Of a DNA stretch of 64,000 nt, positions 13,244 through 25,900 are shown one piece after another; within the stretch, counting starts at the first letter, position 1, and each line of letters opens with the position of its first letter. Source of the DNA: Lomentospora prolificans (taxonomy: Eukaryota; Ascomycota; Sordariomycetes; Microascales; Microascaceae). Location of the stretch: assembly GCA_029532625.1 (NCBI GenBank), contig JARFXM010000003.1:992001-1056000 (forward strand). Reading direction: 5' to 3'. A program made the translations under genes and the position numbers. The notes under the pieces are model-generated. The model did no database searches and had not been told where the DNA came from. It was given only the letters and a program-made list of their open reading frames with translations.

Positions 13244-13562
13244 TGAGGTCACTAGAGATAGCTTAAATAGTAGTCTATATTATATTAACCTTAAATAATA
13301 AAAGAGGAAGATCTAAGTAGAAATACTATATAACCTTTATAGAGATTTATATAAGGGGCTATACCTATATTAGTAAGTCTACTCCTAGGGGTCTAAAAAT
13401 TATTAAAAAAATAGGTTATACTAACTCCTAGGGGTTTAGTACTACTTAAGAGTAGGTTATAGTAGTATACTAGTTAGAGTACTATACCTCCCTAATCTAG
13501 TTAGTTATATATACTTAGGTCTAACTTCTAGCTAGACTTCTTTCTAGGTTAAAATCTTTATA
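13244..13562 (+). repeat. LTR3, right copy (319 bp)
   Basis: It begins TGAGGTCACTAGAGATAGC and ends AAAATCTTTATA, matching 7,358-7,676 over its whole length with mostly C/T and G/A differences. If paired, the two LTRs enclose 5.6 kb. Confidence 0.6.
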
Positions 13563-14960
13563 TAATCCTCTCCTTCTCTCTTTTCCCCCCTTCCTTTATA
13601 TATAATATTATTTATTATTATTAATTTTATCTATTTTACTTTATTTCCTTATCCCTTCTTCTATCTAAGTTAATATAATAATATGAAGAATTGAATTATT
13701 AGAAGTCTTTATACCCTCTTTTATAGTATCCTCCCTTTTACTAATACTAACTTAAATACTTTATTATCACTCTATTTAAATATTTTCTATAATTTCTAAT
13801 TTAATAAATATAAGGATAGCTCTTCCCTTATATAAAAATACTTTTACTACTTAATATATTACTTTTCTATTATTATTACTATACTTATCTACCCTTTCTC
13901 TAGTTTTATTTATTACTATTCTACTATTATTACTATATCTACTCACCTCTTTTCTAGTTTTATATATTATTATTCTACTACTATTACTATATTTACTTAC
14001 CTTTTTTCTAGTTTTATATATTGCTAATCTATTATTATTACTATACTTACCTACCCTTTTTCTAACTCTTTAATTTCTATATCTACCTTAGTTCTTATAT
14101 TTAATATTATTATACCTAGCTTATTATTACTTAGAACTTAAACTTTATTTATAATAAGCTCTCCTTTGATTATATTATACTTACTTCCCCCTATAAAAAC
14201 TAAAGTGAAAAAAATACTTATACTTATTTAACCTATTATAAAGTAAATTATTATTATATACTTACCCTCTTTATTATTATATCTTACTAGAAAAGCTTAT
14301 AAAGCTTATATAATAGTCCTAATAAGGCTATTAAGGTTATTAATATAGCTCTATAGGATAATATCTAGGCCTAGTAAAGTATAGAGTCCGTTAAGACTTA
14401 CAGTATGCTCCCTTTATATATTATCCCCTACTTAGTTCACCCCTTAGTTACTTATAATAGCCCTAGGCTAGCTATAATAGTAGACCTAGTATAATAGGAA
14501 GTACTTAGTATAGGCCTTAGCTTCTATTAATTCTATTAGCTTAAGTATAACTTTTTTTATAGGTAATCTTAAATTACCTAAAGTAGGGTTTTCCTATCTA
14601 CTTCTAGGAGGTTAGTAATAAAGTCTATCTAGATCTCCTAGTAGAAGTAATCTGGTATTAATAGTAAATAAAAGAGGCTAGCTTTCTATTCCTTTTAGAT
14701 TTTTTAATTATAGATATTATAATTATAAGGGAAATACTGTATATATTTATAAAGTAGTAAATAATAGTAGTTTTTAGATACTACTATGATAGTCTCATCT
14801 CTCCAAGGGTAGTTATTACTATAAGTATTATATATATATACTAGGTTAAGTAGTTCTATAACTTATTAAATAGTCTCCTTTCTTTTTCCTTCTATTTTTT
14901 TTTAAATATAGTACTCTTAGGAGCTTAGATATAGCTTTTATAATAAAAGATACCTTTCTT
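13563..14960 (-). pseudogene. Gypsy-type integrase relic (minus strand, near 14,300-14,640) in AT-rich sequence
   Basis: Read on the minus strand, about 14,640-14,570 gives IDFITNLLEVDRKTLL, resembling the start of a retrotransposon integrase core. Further on, PRAIISN followed by a stop and GVN resembles the segment around the second catalytic Asp, with Asp changed to Asn. Frames are broken by TAG and TAA. The rest of the interval, pyrimidine-rich at 13,563-14,250, I cannot assign. Confidence 0.5.
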
Positions 14961-17700
14961 ATTTACAAGTAAGTAGTATAGCAATACTGTAATAAAAACT
15001 ATAATTTATACTAGCTTAAACTAAATTAAAACTTTATTAAACTTGACTATTGAAACTAGAATAAACTTGTTTTCTAAAAGTTTATCTAGAAATATATATT
15101 ATAATCTAAACTAAATTAAAAACTTTTTAATTTTATCTATATTAGATTTTTTTAAAATATTTAAAATCTATAAAACTAAACTTTATATTAAAGGCAAATA
15201 AAGAACTCTTTAGAAATTCTTCAAGAAATTCTAAACTTATTTTATTATTTAGAACTACTAATAAGATAACCTTCATTATAAATTATAAAATTTATTATTA
15301 ACTACTTTCTACTTTAAATCAATTATAAATATATTTAAAAAGAAGGATTAAAATACCTTTTCTATTACTTTTAAATTAAGTAGAAGTTTTAGATTATATT
15401 TATTTCTACTAATTTTAAATAGAAAAAGGAAATATTTAAAATCTTAAAAACTAAAGGCTTATTTTTTTAAATTATATAAGACCTTATTAATGTTGTTTTT
15501 TTAAAATAGGCAAGACATTCTTAGCATTTAAGTTAAATATTTCATCAACTTTAACTCTAGAATTAAACTTTTCTTTTAGATATATATATATATATTCAAT
15601 TTAAGAATTAGAATAAACTCAGAATCTATTTTAAAAGGTTTTAGAATTAAGAAGAATTTAAATAAATATCTTAAGATCTAATTAAGTTTCTAATTTCTTA
15701 TAATAAAGATAGATAATTTTTTATAATTATATATAAACTACTAAAACTTAGTAAAACTATTATTAAGTATCAATAGCTCATTCTACTGAGTCTTAAACTT
15801 TTTATAAAATATTATAAATAGAATAAATTTTAAAAATAAGTTTTAAGTAAATTTATATTATTGAAAGATCAAGTAATATATTCTAAGAGTATTTAAGAAA
15901 AGATTTTTATACTATAAGAAATCAAGATTATTATTCTATAAAACAAATTTTATTATATTTAATTAAAGAAACCTTATAATAGAACTTATTAAAAAATATT
16001 TACAAAATCTAAATATACGTTTTTTAAAAAGAACGTATATAATAAAATTTCTAAAATATAAATTCCATTAAAAAAGCTTTAGAAGTAGATATTTTGTATT
16101 TAGATTAGAATATCTATATATAATATTAAAATGTATAAAGATGTCAATATAAATATTATGAAAAATTAACTCTATTACTTTTACTTAAATACTATTTTGA
16201 AAATTTAGTCTTATTTTTATTATAAAACGTTTAGAAAATTAAACTTAGAATAGAGAATTAGTAAATATTATTTTAATATTACTATTATAGTATATCAAAA
16301 TTATTAAATCGACTTTAATAATTAGGAACGTCTAGATATTAAATTTAGTTGAAATCTTTTAGAAATAAATTAAATATTATATTAATATAATCATATCATA
16401 AGTAATTAGGGAATACTATTTTAATTCTAAATAGAATTCTATAAAACTAAAAAAAGAATTAATACTGTTTATCTACTACTATATAATACTTTTTAATAAA
16501 TGAAGAAATAAAGAAATTAAGAAATTAAGAAATTAAACTAATTAAATAAATTAAAATAAAAATTAATAGGTTATTTTCAGGAAGTATATATAAATAAAAT
16601 AAGGTGATAAATTAATTTTTAAAATAGATAGAATCTATTTATAATAATTTGCTAAATTAAGTTATTGAAATATTCTTGTTGAAAGTTTTATATAAATATT
16701 ATTTTTCATTTATTAAACTAATAACTTTTATAAGTTAATCCTAAATTAAGGATATTTAAGAATAATTAAAGTATTTCTATAAGACTTAAAAATACATAAG
16801 ATATTAAGTAACTGAAATTAAGATATTAAAAAGATATTATAATAAATACATAATAAGTAGTTTTATAAAATAAAATAGATAATTATATTATTTACTTAGA
16901 ACTTTCTCTTTAAAATAGTAAAGAAAGAAAATATTAACTTATATTTATATTTAAGTTTTCAAGTATAGAAGATAAGAGTATTTATTGAGTTCATCTTTTT
17001 CTATAGTACTAGTAGTTATATTTTATAATTTAGTAAATATTTTAGAATTACAGAAATATTAAGAAAATAAGGACATCTTTTAATCTCTTTTAAGTTTAGA
17101 AAGTAAACTAAAAGTATAAACAATTAAAGATATTATTTAAAGAATAAAAGAAAAGTAAAGCTAAAATTTCTCTAATAAGGTAAATAGGATTTCTAGTTAT
17201 ATAGAATGATTAAAGTATTAGAGAATTTAGATAATATATAGTAAGTTATTACTTTTTATTACTAAAGAAAATAAATAAAGGGAATAATTTAGTAAAAGCT
17301 TAAACATTATATAATTAAAATAATAGAAGTTTAATAGAAATATTAATTAACAAACTATTTATAATATCTTATAGCTTTAGTTTTAAATTTATTTAATGAG
17401 AAAGGTCTTATAATAATGCCTTCAAAATACTTTTAAAAAGCATTAAATATAAATTTATTCTTAAGAGAAAAAGTTTCTTATAGATATATATTAATTATAA
17501 AAGCTTAAACTAGATACAATAAAAGAATAATATACTTCTTCTACTTGTTAATGAGATCCTATATTTTTAAAATTTTTATAATATTATACCTACTTTAACT
17601 TTAAGGATATATACTATTATAAAGTAAAGTAGATAAAGAAGTTTATAATATTTAATTTTAGGATTAAGTATTATATAAAAGTTAAAAATCTAATAAATTC
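14961..17700 (-). repeat. Reversed copy of the LTR2-retrotransposon interior
   Basis: Segments such as 15,060-15,160 are the reverse complement of the interior seen at 33,708-33,822 and 46,600-46,660. The interval also runs parallel to 23,390-28,200. It is very heavily mutated, and no coding motif or bounding LTR was found. Confidence 0.5.
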
Positions 17701-18489
17701 TTGAAATAAATATTATACCTATATATTAAAATAATATATATAATTATATATCAGAATAAAAGCTCAAGAGAGCTTTTTAAAATATCCCCTAGAAGTAGAG
17801 TTAGATAATATATATATATTTATAATCTACTTACTAATATTAAAGTGTATATACTTAGAAAGTATGGTGGTAACAATATATTATATAACCTAATTACTAA
17901 GTACGAAAGTAGTAGTAAAGTAATTAAAATTATAAGTAATGAATTAAGTCTAATACCCATACAAAGAGTAATATATTTAATAACTATATATAATAGTATA
18001 TTAGAAATATCATAAGTAGATATATTAGATATTAGTAGTAAAAAATAACTAAACCTTAGACTTATTTTCATAAATACTATATAATTAAAATAAGGAAAAG
18101 GATGCTTTTATGGAAATTAAAAGATAAAAATAGTAAAATATAAATATGTAAGTATTAAAATAATAATAGGGTTTTTATAATGAGAGGATTTTAAGAATAA
18201 ATAATCAGGTGTATATACTTACTTTTATATATAATAAAATATTTACGCTAATATATAACTCGTTTATAATAAATTACCTTAATATTATATAAGGTTAGAA
18301 ATATATTTACAATGAATTTTATTGACATTTTATACTATATCAAATTTAAACTTATATGTTTATTTATTATATATACTAGAAGGTAAAATTATAATAATAT
18401 AAATTATATAAGCTTCTAGTATTACTTAAAATACTGAATAAGTTTTTTTATGAGATTTAACTAGATTCTATTACTAATCTTCTACTTTC

Positions 18490-19330
18490 AAAATTAGTAT
18501 ATAGAAAAAAGTATAAGATAATTCTTATCACTATTAATTAATTTAGTAAGTATAGAATAATATATATTAAAATAAATAAGAAGTTAACTAATAAAGATTT
18601 TATCGGTTTACTAATCTCCTATATTTACTAATATTTTAAAATTTTCGAAAAGATAATATCTAATAAAGCTTTACTATTTAATAGTAAATTCTAGAAAATG
18701 ATAAATAAACCACCAGGTATTAACTAAAAACTACATATTATATCTTACTTCTAAACTAATATATAAATTAAGTAGATTAATTCAGTTTTTAAATAATAAT
18801 TTTATACTTTGTATAATAAAGAATAAGACAACTAAGCTATACTATTACTTTTTATTAGTATGTTTATAATGATATTTAATATACTTCTTTTTACAATACT
18901 TTCATAAATATATGAATATTTAGTTTCTAGTTTTATATATTATTTTAAAAAAGGAAGTATAGTCTAAGCTACTATTTCAACCTAGTAATTAGACCTTACA
19001 AAAGAAGAAGCTAAGAAGAATCTTAAAGAAGCTTTATATTTATATACTATATACTATAATTAGTAGAGAATATAAAAGGAATTTATGATTAATAACCAAG
19101 TCTTTTTATCTATAAAAACCCTAAAATCTAATAAGTTTAATAGGACGTTATTCAACAAATTTACAAGTTTTTGTTAAATAGAAGTAATTATTAAATATTA
19201 TAATTTAATATATTAATTAATATTACTAATATAAACTTAACTTTTCTTTATCTTGTTTATTAATTTACTAAAACTTTACTACTTAAAGTTAGAAGAAAAG
19301 TTATAGTATTATAAAAAATCTTAATATCCT
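18490..19330 (+). pseudogene. Ty3/Gypsy pol relic: integrase core and C-terminal region
   Basis: This is one of the best-preserved coding relics in the block. On the plus strand the frame reads KKYKIILITIN then FSKYRIIYI, followed near 18,655 by IISNKALLFNSKF, the integrase SDRGS.FTS.FW segment with Asp to Asn. FNILLFTILS and, after about 19,060, MINNQVFLSIKTLKSNKFN follow, the chromatin-proximal tail typical of Gypsy pol (VGDKV.L..KN..). Stops are mostly TAA/TAG at expected Gln or Trp positions. The upstream part (17,700-18,490) probably belongs to the same element but gives no firm match. Confidence 0.75.
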
Positions 19331-19399
19331 AGAGCCTGCTTCCTAAAAACCTAGAAGAGAGGAACATATATATACTAATAGTAAATATATAAAGGTTTT

Positions 19400-20880
19400 T
19401 AAAGTAAGGTAGATTAGCTTATACTACTTTATGGCCCTCGCTTTATTATACTATATAATAATAGTTCAGTTTAATCCCTCTATTCTACTACAACAGCAAT
19501 TAGGGTCTAGTACTAGTCAGAACCCTCTATAGGTAGAAACTAACTCCAGTACTATCTATACTATATATATATATTATAGGGGGCTATATCTCCTACTTTA
19601 TATTAGGTATCTATATAGTATAAATACTACTAAGTTAACCTATCTTCTATAGATTAATTATTAGTATTCTTCCCCTCTTAGTCCTTACTAATATCCTCTA
19701 TAGTTCTACTACCTTCTCCTTCTCCTCCTCCTCCCCCTTCTACTTTTATAACCCTATTTAGTATAGTATCTTCTACTATTACTAATTTAATCTCCTCTAG
19801 CTCCTTAAGCTAGTCTTATAGTTATACTACTAAACTATATATTAGGATATATCCTATATATATTACCTATTATAGGATAGGCCTAGAGGTATTAAGCTTC
19901 CTTATAGTATAGTATAGTTAATTAGGGCTATATAACTAGTTATCTAGGTAATAGATATATACTTATAAGTATAAGAGGACTAAGTATATAAAGGACTTTA
20001 TATTAGTTCTATATTTATAGGCTAGGGAGTCTACTATATATATCTATAATAAGTAGTCCTATAAGCCTATATATCCTATCTAAGCCTATACTAGGAGGCT
20101 ACTCTAGGCTTATATAAGGCTTTTATATACTCTATAGATATCCTTACTATTCTAGTTAAGTAGCATATTTATATAAGATATACCTAAGTATATATTAGTA
20201 GTAGCTAAGTATATAGAGACTTACTTCTTCTATTCCTTAGTAGTTATTACTTATTTCTATCTAGATAGAATATTATTATATTCCTTATAGGGGTAGAGAT
20301 AGCCTTTTACTATATACTAACTATTATAGGGCTTAATAGCCTCTATAGTCTAGTAGTATAAGTCTTTAGACTTTAGTCTATAGTCCTCTTAGTTAAGGAG
20401 GCTTATAGTATACTAGTTAAGATAGAGGTCTAAGGGTAGGATACTAATCTTAGTTATAACTACTAGGTTAGGTACAGTTTTATAAGTACTTATAACTATA
20501 TATATATAGGCTATTTAAGTAGTATCTAGCTATAGGGTAGCTCTTATTAGGATTAGCTAGTCTTTTAAGGTTAGGGTATACTAGGTAGCTATACTATAGG
20601 CTACTATACTATAGATAACTATAGTGAAGATAGTATAGGCCTATAGGAGGTTTATACCCTATATCTTAGTAGTAAGGTATATAAGTATATACTATTAGGT
20701 CTAGAGCTTATACTAGACCTGCTTAGTATAGGTATAGAACTATAGCTTCTAGTCTAGCTAGATACTGAGGAAGTAGGCTGAGGTAGTAGGCCTTAGGGTG
20801 GTTATAGTGTCTAGTTAGATAGTATCTATAGGGGCCTAGTATGACCTGTTTGAAGTGGAGGAGCTCGCTTTTCCTATATA
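19400..20880 (-). pseudogene. Unrecognised long coding relic interrupted almost only by TAG
   Basis: Composition here is less AT-rich than around it, yet CpA/TpG are nearly absent. One minus-strand frame from about 20,880 runs for several hundred codons with almost all interruptions being TAG, as expected when CAG and TGG codons lose C or G through RIP. The frame starts near ASSSTSNRSY and later reads LKSKDLYY and YIVKGYLYPYKEYNN. I do not recognise the protein family. A proline/serine-coding pyrimidine tract lies near 19,700-19,740. It may be the transposase or accessory gene of an undetermined element. Confidence 0.5.
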
Positions 20881-21430
20881 TAATGATAGTAGTAATAGTA
20901 AAGTCAGGCTTTAATAATCCTATTACTTATAAAAGTAAAGAGGAACTTGGTAATATTATTAAAATAGTTAAAAGCTTATAAAATAACCTTTTAAGTTATG
21001 TTTATATATTCTCAGATAATAGTATATAAAGTAAAAGTAGGTTATTTATAGGTAGGTATAGTAGTATGTAAAGAATTAAAAAGTATTCTTTTATTTTGAA
21101 AAGGTTATATAGTAAGAAGTAGTATTATAAGGGGATAATAGTAGTATTGATAATAAAAAAGAAAAAAAAGAAAAAGGAGAATAAAAGTAGTAGAAATATA
21201 AGTAATAACTATTTATTAATTGAAAGAAAACGGAGTAATAGTATTTTTAAAAGTTTTCTTTATTTATCTAATAAAGTTTAGTAATTATATATAATTAAAA
21301 GAATACTTTTATTATAGTTTATTTATATTTCTTTAAAGAATAAGACTACGAGGAATAGTAATATAACCTTTTAAGTGAAAGCTAAATAAACTACTTATAA
21401 ACTAGTAGTAATACTTTTACCTAATAATGA
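20881..21430. other. AT-rich relic, nothing recognised
   Basis: This purine-rich stretch lies between the unrecognised relic frame and a degenerate tandem array. No LTR or coding motif was found. Confidence 0.35.
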
Positions 21431-21640
21431 TGGTATTATTACTAGTCAAACTACTTTTTTATTCTAATTACCAAGTAGTTATAATACTATTACTAATTAG
21501 ACTACTTTTCTACACTGGTTATTAAGTAATTATAATATTATTACTAGCTAGATTACCTTCCTACTCTAATAGTTATATTATTATTAGCAAAGTTACCTTT
21601 TTACTTTAATTCCTACTTCTATAATTATGATTACTATAAC
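21431..21640 (+). repeat. Degenerate tandem repeat, about four ~50-bp units
   Basis: Units share the pattern TATTATTACTAG..AGACTAC..TTTTCTAC, then a TTATAA-type end, at roughly 21,431, 21,484, 21,536 and 21,588. The last unit and its downstream flank (to about 21,710, TTTACTAACCCATCTTC) are related to the lightly mutated sequence at 58,545-58,700. Confidence 0.5.
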
Positions 21641-21889
21641 TTTATTATAGTTTACTAACCCATCTTCTTTTATCCTTATATAGTCCCCTCCTTTCTTTAA
21701 CTTTATCCCTAAACTATTGAGTAAAAAGTAGGAGTGTTATTATATTTTCCTTATTATCTTACTATATTCTTACATATTTTATTTACTTACTTTATAAGAA
21801 TAAAAATTGTATTAGAATATTCTATAAAAAGAAAAAGGATTTATCTTATTTAACTTGAAGAAAAAACCTTATATAATTTTACTATTTAG

Positions 21890-22924
21890 TTTATCCTTTA
21901 AAGCTTTTTCTAACCTAATTTAAAGATTAAACTATATTTTTTATTTATTAAAAATATATCCTTTCTATTTTAATTTAATAAAGATTTTTTATAGTCTCTA
22001 TTTTGAAATTTTAAGAGATTAAATTTTTTTAATAAAAATAAATCAATTATAAATAATTAACGTATATTCTTATTTTTTTAGTATATTATTACTAAAGTAT
22101 GTAAAAATATATTTTAATATAATTAAGCTTTTATTAGTTGTTCTTTTATATTAACTAGTAATTTCTATTGATATAATATTTTTAATAAGTTTTTTAAGGA
22201 AATAAAATAATATTTTATAGTTAAAAGTCTTTATTATTAATTTAGTATTATTAAATTTGATAAGTTTTATATAAACTTTATAAGTAAAATAATTATATTT
22301 CTAATAGTTCTTTTTAACAGTTATAGTAAGAAAATACTTTGAAATATTATAATTCTAGTAGAGAAGTAATATAAAACATTAATATCTCTATATTTAAATT
22401 CAAGATAAAATTATTATTTTAACTTAATAATATTATTTTAGTTATATAAAAAATTAAAGAATTATAAAAAAGTACAATGTAATTATATTTAAGTAAAGAA
22501 ATCTTAAATATCATAAAGTTAGATTTAGTAAGGAATATTTATTATAAATTTATAAAATTATGGCATAAAACTTTTAACTGAAGAGGCCTTTTTTTTTCTT
22601 CTAAAACTTTTTATCTAACTTCTTTTTAGATATTTCTTTTTTGGTATTTAAATAGGATATAAGTTAATCCTAGATTTTATTCTAGATAGTTCTTAGATTA
22701 TCTTAATATAAGCTTTAATTTAAAATTCTATAGTATTAGATTCTAAATAATCTAAAAATAATATTTTAAGATTTATCAATTTATTATTCTCTTTTTAAAG
22801 TATTTTAGTAAAGCTCTCTTAACTTCTATTATAATCTTAAAGTATTTAGGGATTAAAGGGAGTTAGTTCTTAGTTTTGGCTAGACTAAATCTAACTTAAC
22901 TTTTAATAAAAGAATGCCTTTATA
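21890..22924 (+). repeat. 3' end of an LTR2 retrotransposon with its LTR
   Basis: Positions 21,890-22,462 align with the 3' interior of copy 2 (47,225-47,821). An LTR2 follows at 22,463-22,924 (462 bp, from TATAAAAAAG to CCTTTATA). The 5' part of the element is not contiguous. Confidence 0.6.
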
Positions 22925-25900
22925 CCTTTACTATATTATAAAAATATATATACTAAAACTAATAAATCATAAGTTTTAATTATCTATAAGGAAAAAGAGA
23001 TTAAAATTATAAAAGAAAAATAATTTTAAAAAGATAAATAATTTTTAAATAGATTTTAATAAGTTATAAGTTAATATTTTCAAAAATTAAAAGTTAATTA
23101 TAAAAATAATGAGTTATAAGAAACTAATTTTATATTTGAATCTTATTTTAAGAAATTTAAATTAAGACTTTTATAAAAGGATTAGATTTTAAGTATTATC
23201 ATTATTAATAATCTCATTATTTACTATATAAATACCTATAGAAAAGTCTCAATAAAAATTTTATATTTGATATACTTTATATTAAAAATTATAATTACAT
23301 AATAATTTAGAAAAAGTAAAAATAAAGTCCCTAACTTTATTACTAACTTTATTCTAGAATAAAAAGTCTTTTTATAAATATTATATATAAAAACTATAGT
23401 TTATACTAATTTAACATAGAATATGATTTAATTAGATCTAGATATTAAAGCAAAAATAATTTCAAATTTTTAAGATTCTATTAGAAAGTATATAGTATAA
23501 TTTAAGTAAAATTAAAAAGTTTCTTTTAATTTTAGTTAAATAAATACATCGTTTTTTAATATATAAAAGTTCATAAAACATAATTCTATATCAAAGATTA
23601 TCAAAGAACTCCTTATATATATTTTAAAAATTCTAAACTTACTTTAAACTAATCTTTTATTTAAAACTATTAATATTAATATAATAGATTTTATTATAAG
23701 TTATCAGATTTATTATAAAGTATTATTTATATTAGATTAATTATAAATATATTTAAAAAGAGATTTAAATATTTCAATATTTTTAAGTTAGATAGAAGTT
23801 CTATCTTATATTTATATCTATTAAGTTTGAATAAAAATAAATAGAAATATTTAAAATCTTAAAGTTTAGGAAATTACTTTTTAAATCTTTATAAGAATTT
23901 ATCAATATATTTATATTGGAAATAATAAAAGGAACTTTTAATATTTACTAAAATTATATATTTTATAAACCTTAAATTTAAAATTAAACTTTTATAAAGA
24001 AAAGATTTATATATCTCTTAATTTAAAAATAAAAAGAAAGACTTCAAAAATTCTTTTAAAAGAAACTTGAAATTAAATAGAATTTAACTATTCTAAACTT
24101 TAACTAGAATTCTTATCCATTTTATATTAAAATTAAATAATATTTTATAATTTTATATTAGTTATTAAAAAGTAAATAAAAATATTATTAAGGATTAATA
24201 TTCTTTTTACTAATATTTAAACTTTTTATAAAACTTTTATAAGTGAAATAACTCTTTAAATTAGACTTTAAAGATATATACTATTAAGCCTATATTTAAT
24301 CTAAATATTGATAAAAACTATATTCTAAATCAATATATATATATTTTATATATATATAATTATAATCTTTAAACTAATTAATATTTTATCATTTCTTTAA
24401 ATATATATTTAATAAACTTTTACTCAACTATTTAATATTAATTCTTTAATTTTTCTACGTAATACTCTTATTCTTCCTAAGAATATAAGGAATATCTTAA
24501 ATTAGCTTTAGAATAATTATAATTATAAAGCTATATACTAACTAGAGAAAATATAATTTCTAATCTAAAGTTAGCTTTTTTAATAATATTATTAGGAAAT
24601 ATAAAGTCTAAAAGTTTATTTCTAGTTGTTTAATATCTATGTATCTTATTATCTTCTTACTAAAAGGAAGTAGGAATAAAATTAAGAAAAAAGAACTCTT
24701 TCATTTATAAAAACTGTAAATACTTTGTTAAACTTAAAAGAAATTTATAGAAACTTTTATCTTGTTAAAACAATCAAAACAAGATATAAATAAAAATAAA
24801 TATTTTTATTTATATAATCTTTAGTATTTTATCTTAAAAGATAGAAAGATAATAATATCCTATAATTTTTTAAATCTAGAAAAAGCTTATAAAGTTAGAA
24901 GGAAAATAGCCTATAAGTTAATAAGAATTCTTTATTGTTATAAAGAGCTTAAAACATTAGTATTATTATCTTAGTGAAGGAAATATTTTCTAAGTTTTTA
25001 CAAATTATTAGATTTTAAAAGGAATTATAAATATTTCAACTTAAGATTCAAGAAAAAAAAAATAAAATCTTTAATCTATTAATATTTAAATTTTATATCA
25101 AGTATCAATTAAAGAAGATAAACTTTACTATTTCTTTATCTAAATATTTAGATTATATAAAAATTCCCAATTATTAAAATGTTATTAAAAAACTAGATGT
25201 ATAACTATAAATTCTATTAACTTAGAAGTTTAACTTTTATTTAGACTTGATACTTTATTTAAAGTAAAACAAAAGAATTATAAACTCTAGAAGAAAGAAG
25301 TCCTAAATATAAAAGAATTATTTTAAATATTTAGGACTTCTTTCTTAAAAACTATAATCTAAAGAAAAAATAACAACTATTTAAAAATTATTTATATTTA
25401 ATAGAATATAGAAGTAAAATAAAAACCCCTTATTAATAAAATAATTTATTGGCTTTTTTATAAAATCTTAATTAAGGTTACCTTTCTAGAAGAATTAATA
25501 AAAAGTTAAATTATTTTATAATGAAAAATTATATGAAAAATTATTAAATTATAAAACGAATAAATTATAAATATTATAAAAAGTAGATTTATATTACTGA
25601 AAAGCTAAGTAATAAATATATTCTATAGATACTTAAGAATAGAATTTTGTACTATAAAGAATAAAGATTTATCATTTTATAAAAAAGTTATTATACTTAA
25701 TTACAAAAATTTGAAATAAAACTTATTAAGAAATACTATACTAATTCAACAGTAAACTATTTGAAGAGATATTATATAATAGAATTACTAAAATATAAAT
25801 TCTATTAATAGGACTTAGAAATAAATATTTATAATTATGTTGAAAATCTATATATGAGATTAAAAATATCGAAACTCTAATATAAATTGTATAAGAAATA

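Noticed and set aside
17820..18071. 83-codon minus-strand frame in AT-rich sequence
   Set aside because: It is Leu/Ile/Tyr-rich from TA-rich DNA, has no family features, and lies beside a plus-strand Gypsy relic; it is a chance opening.
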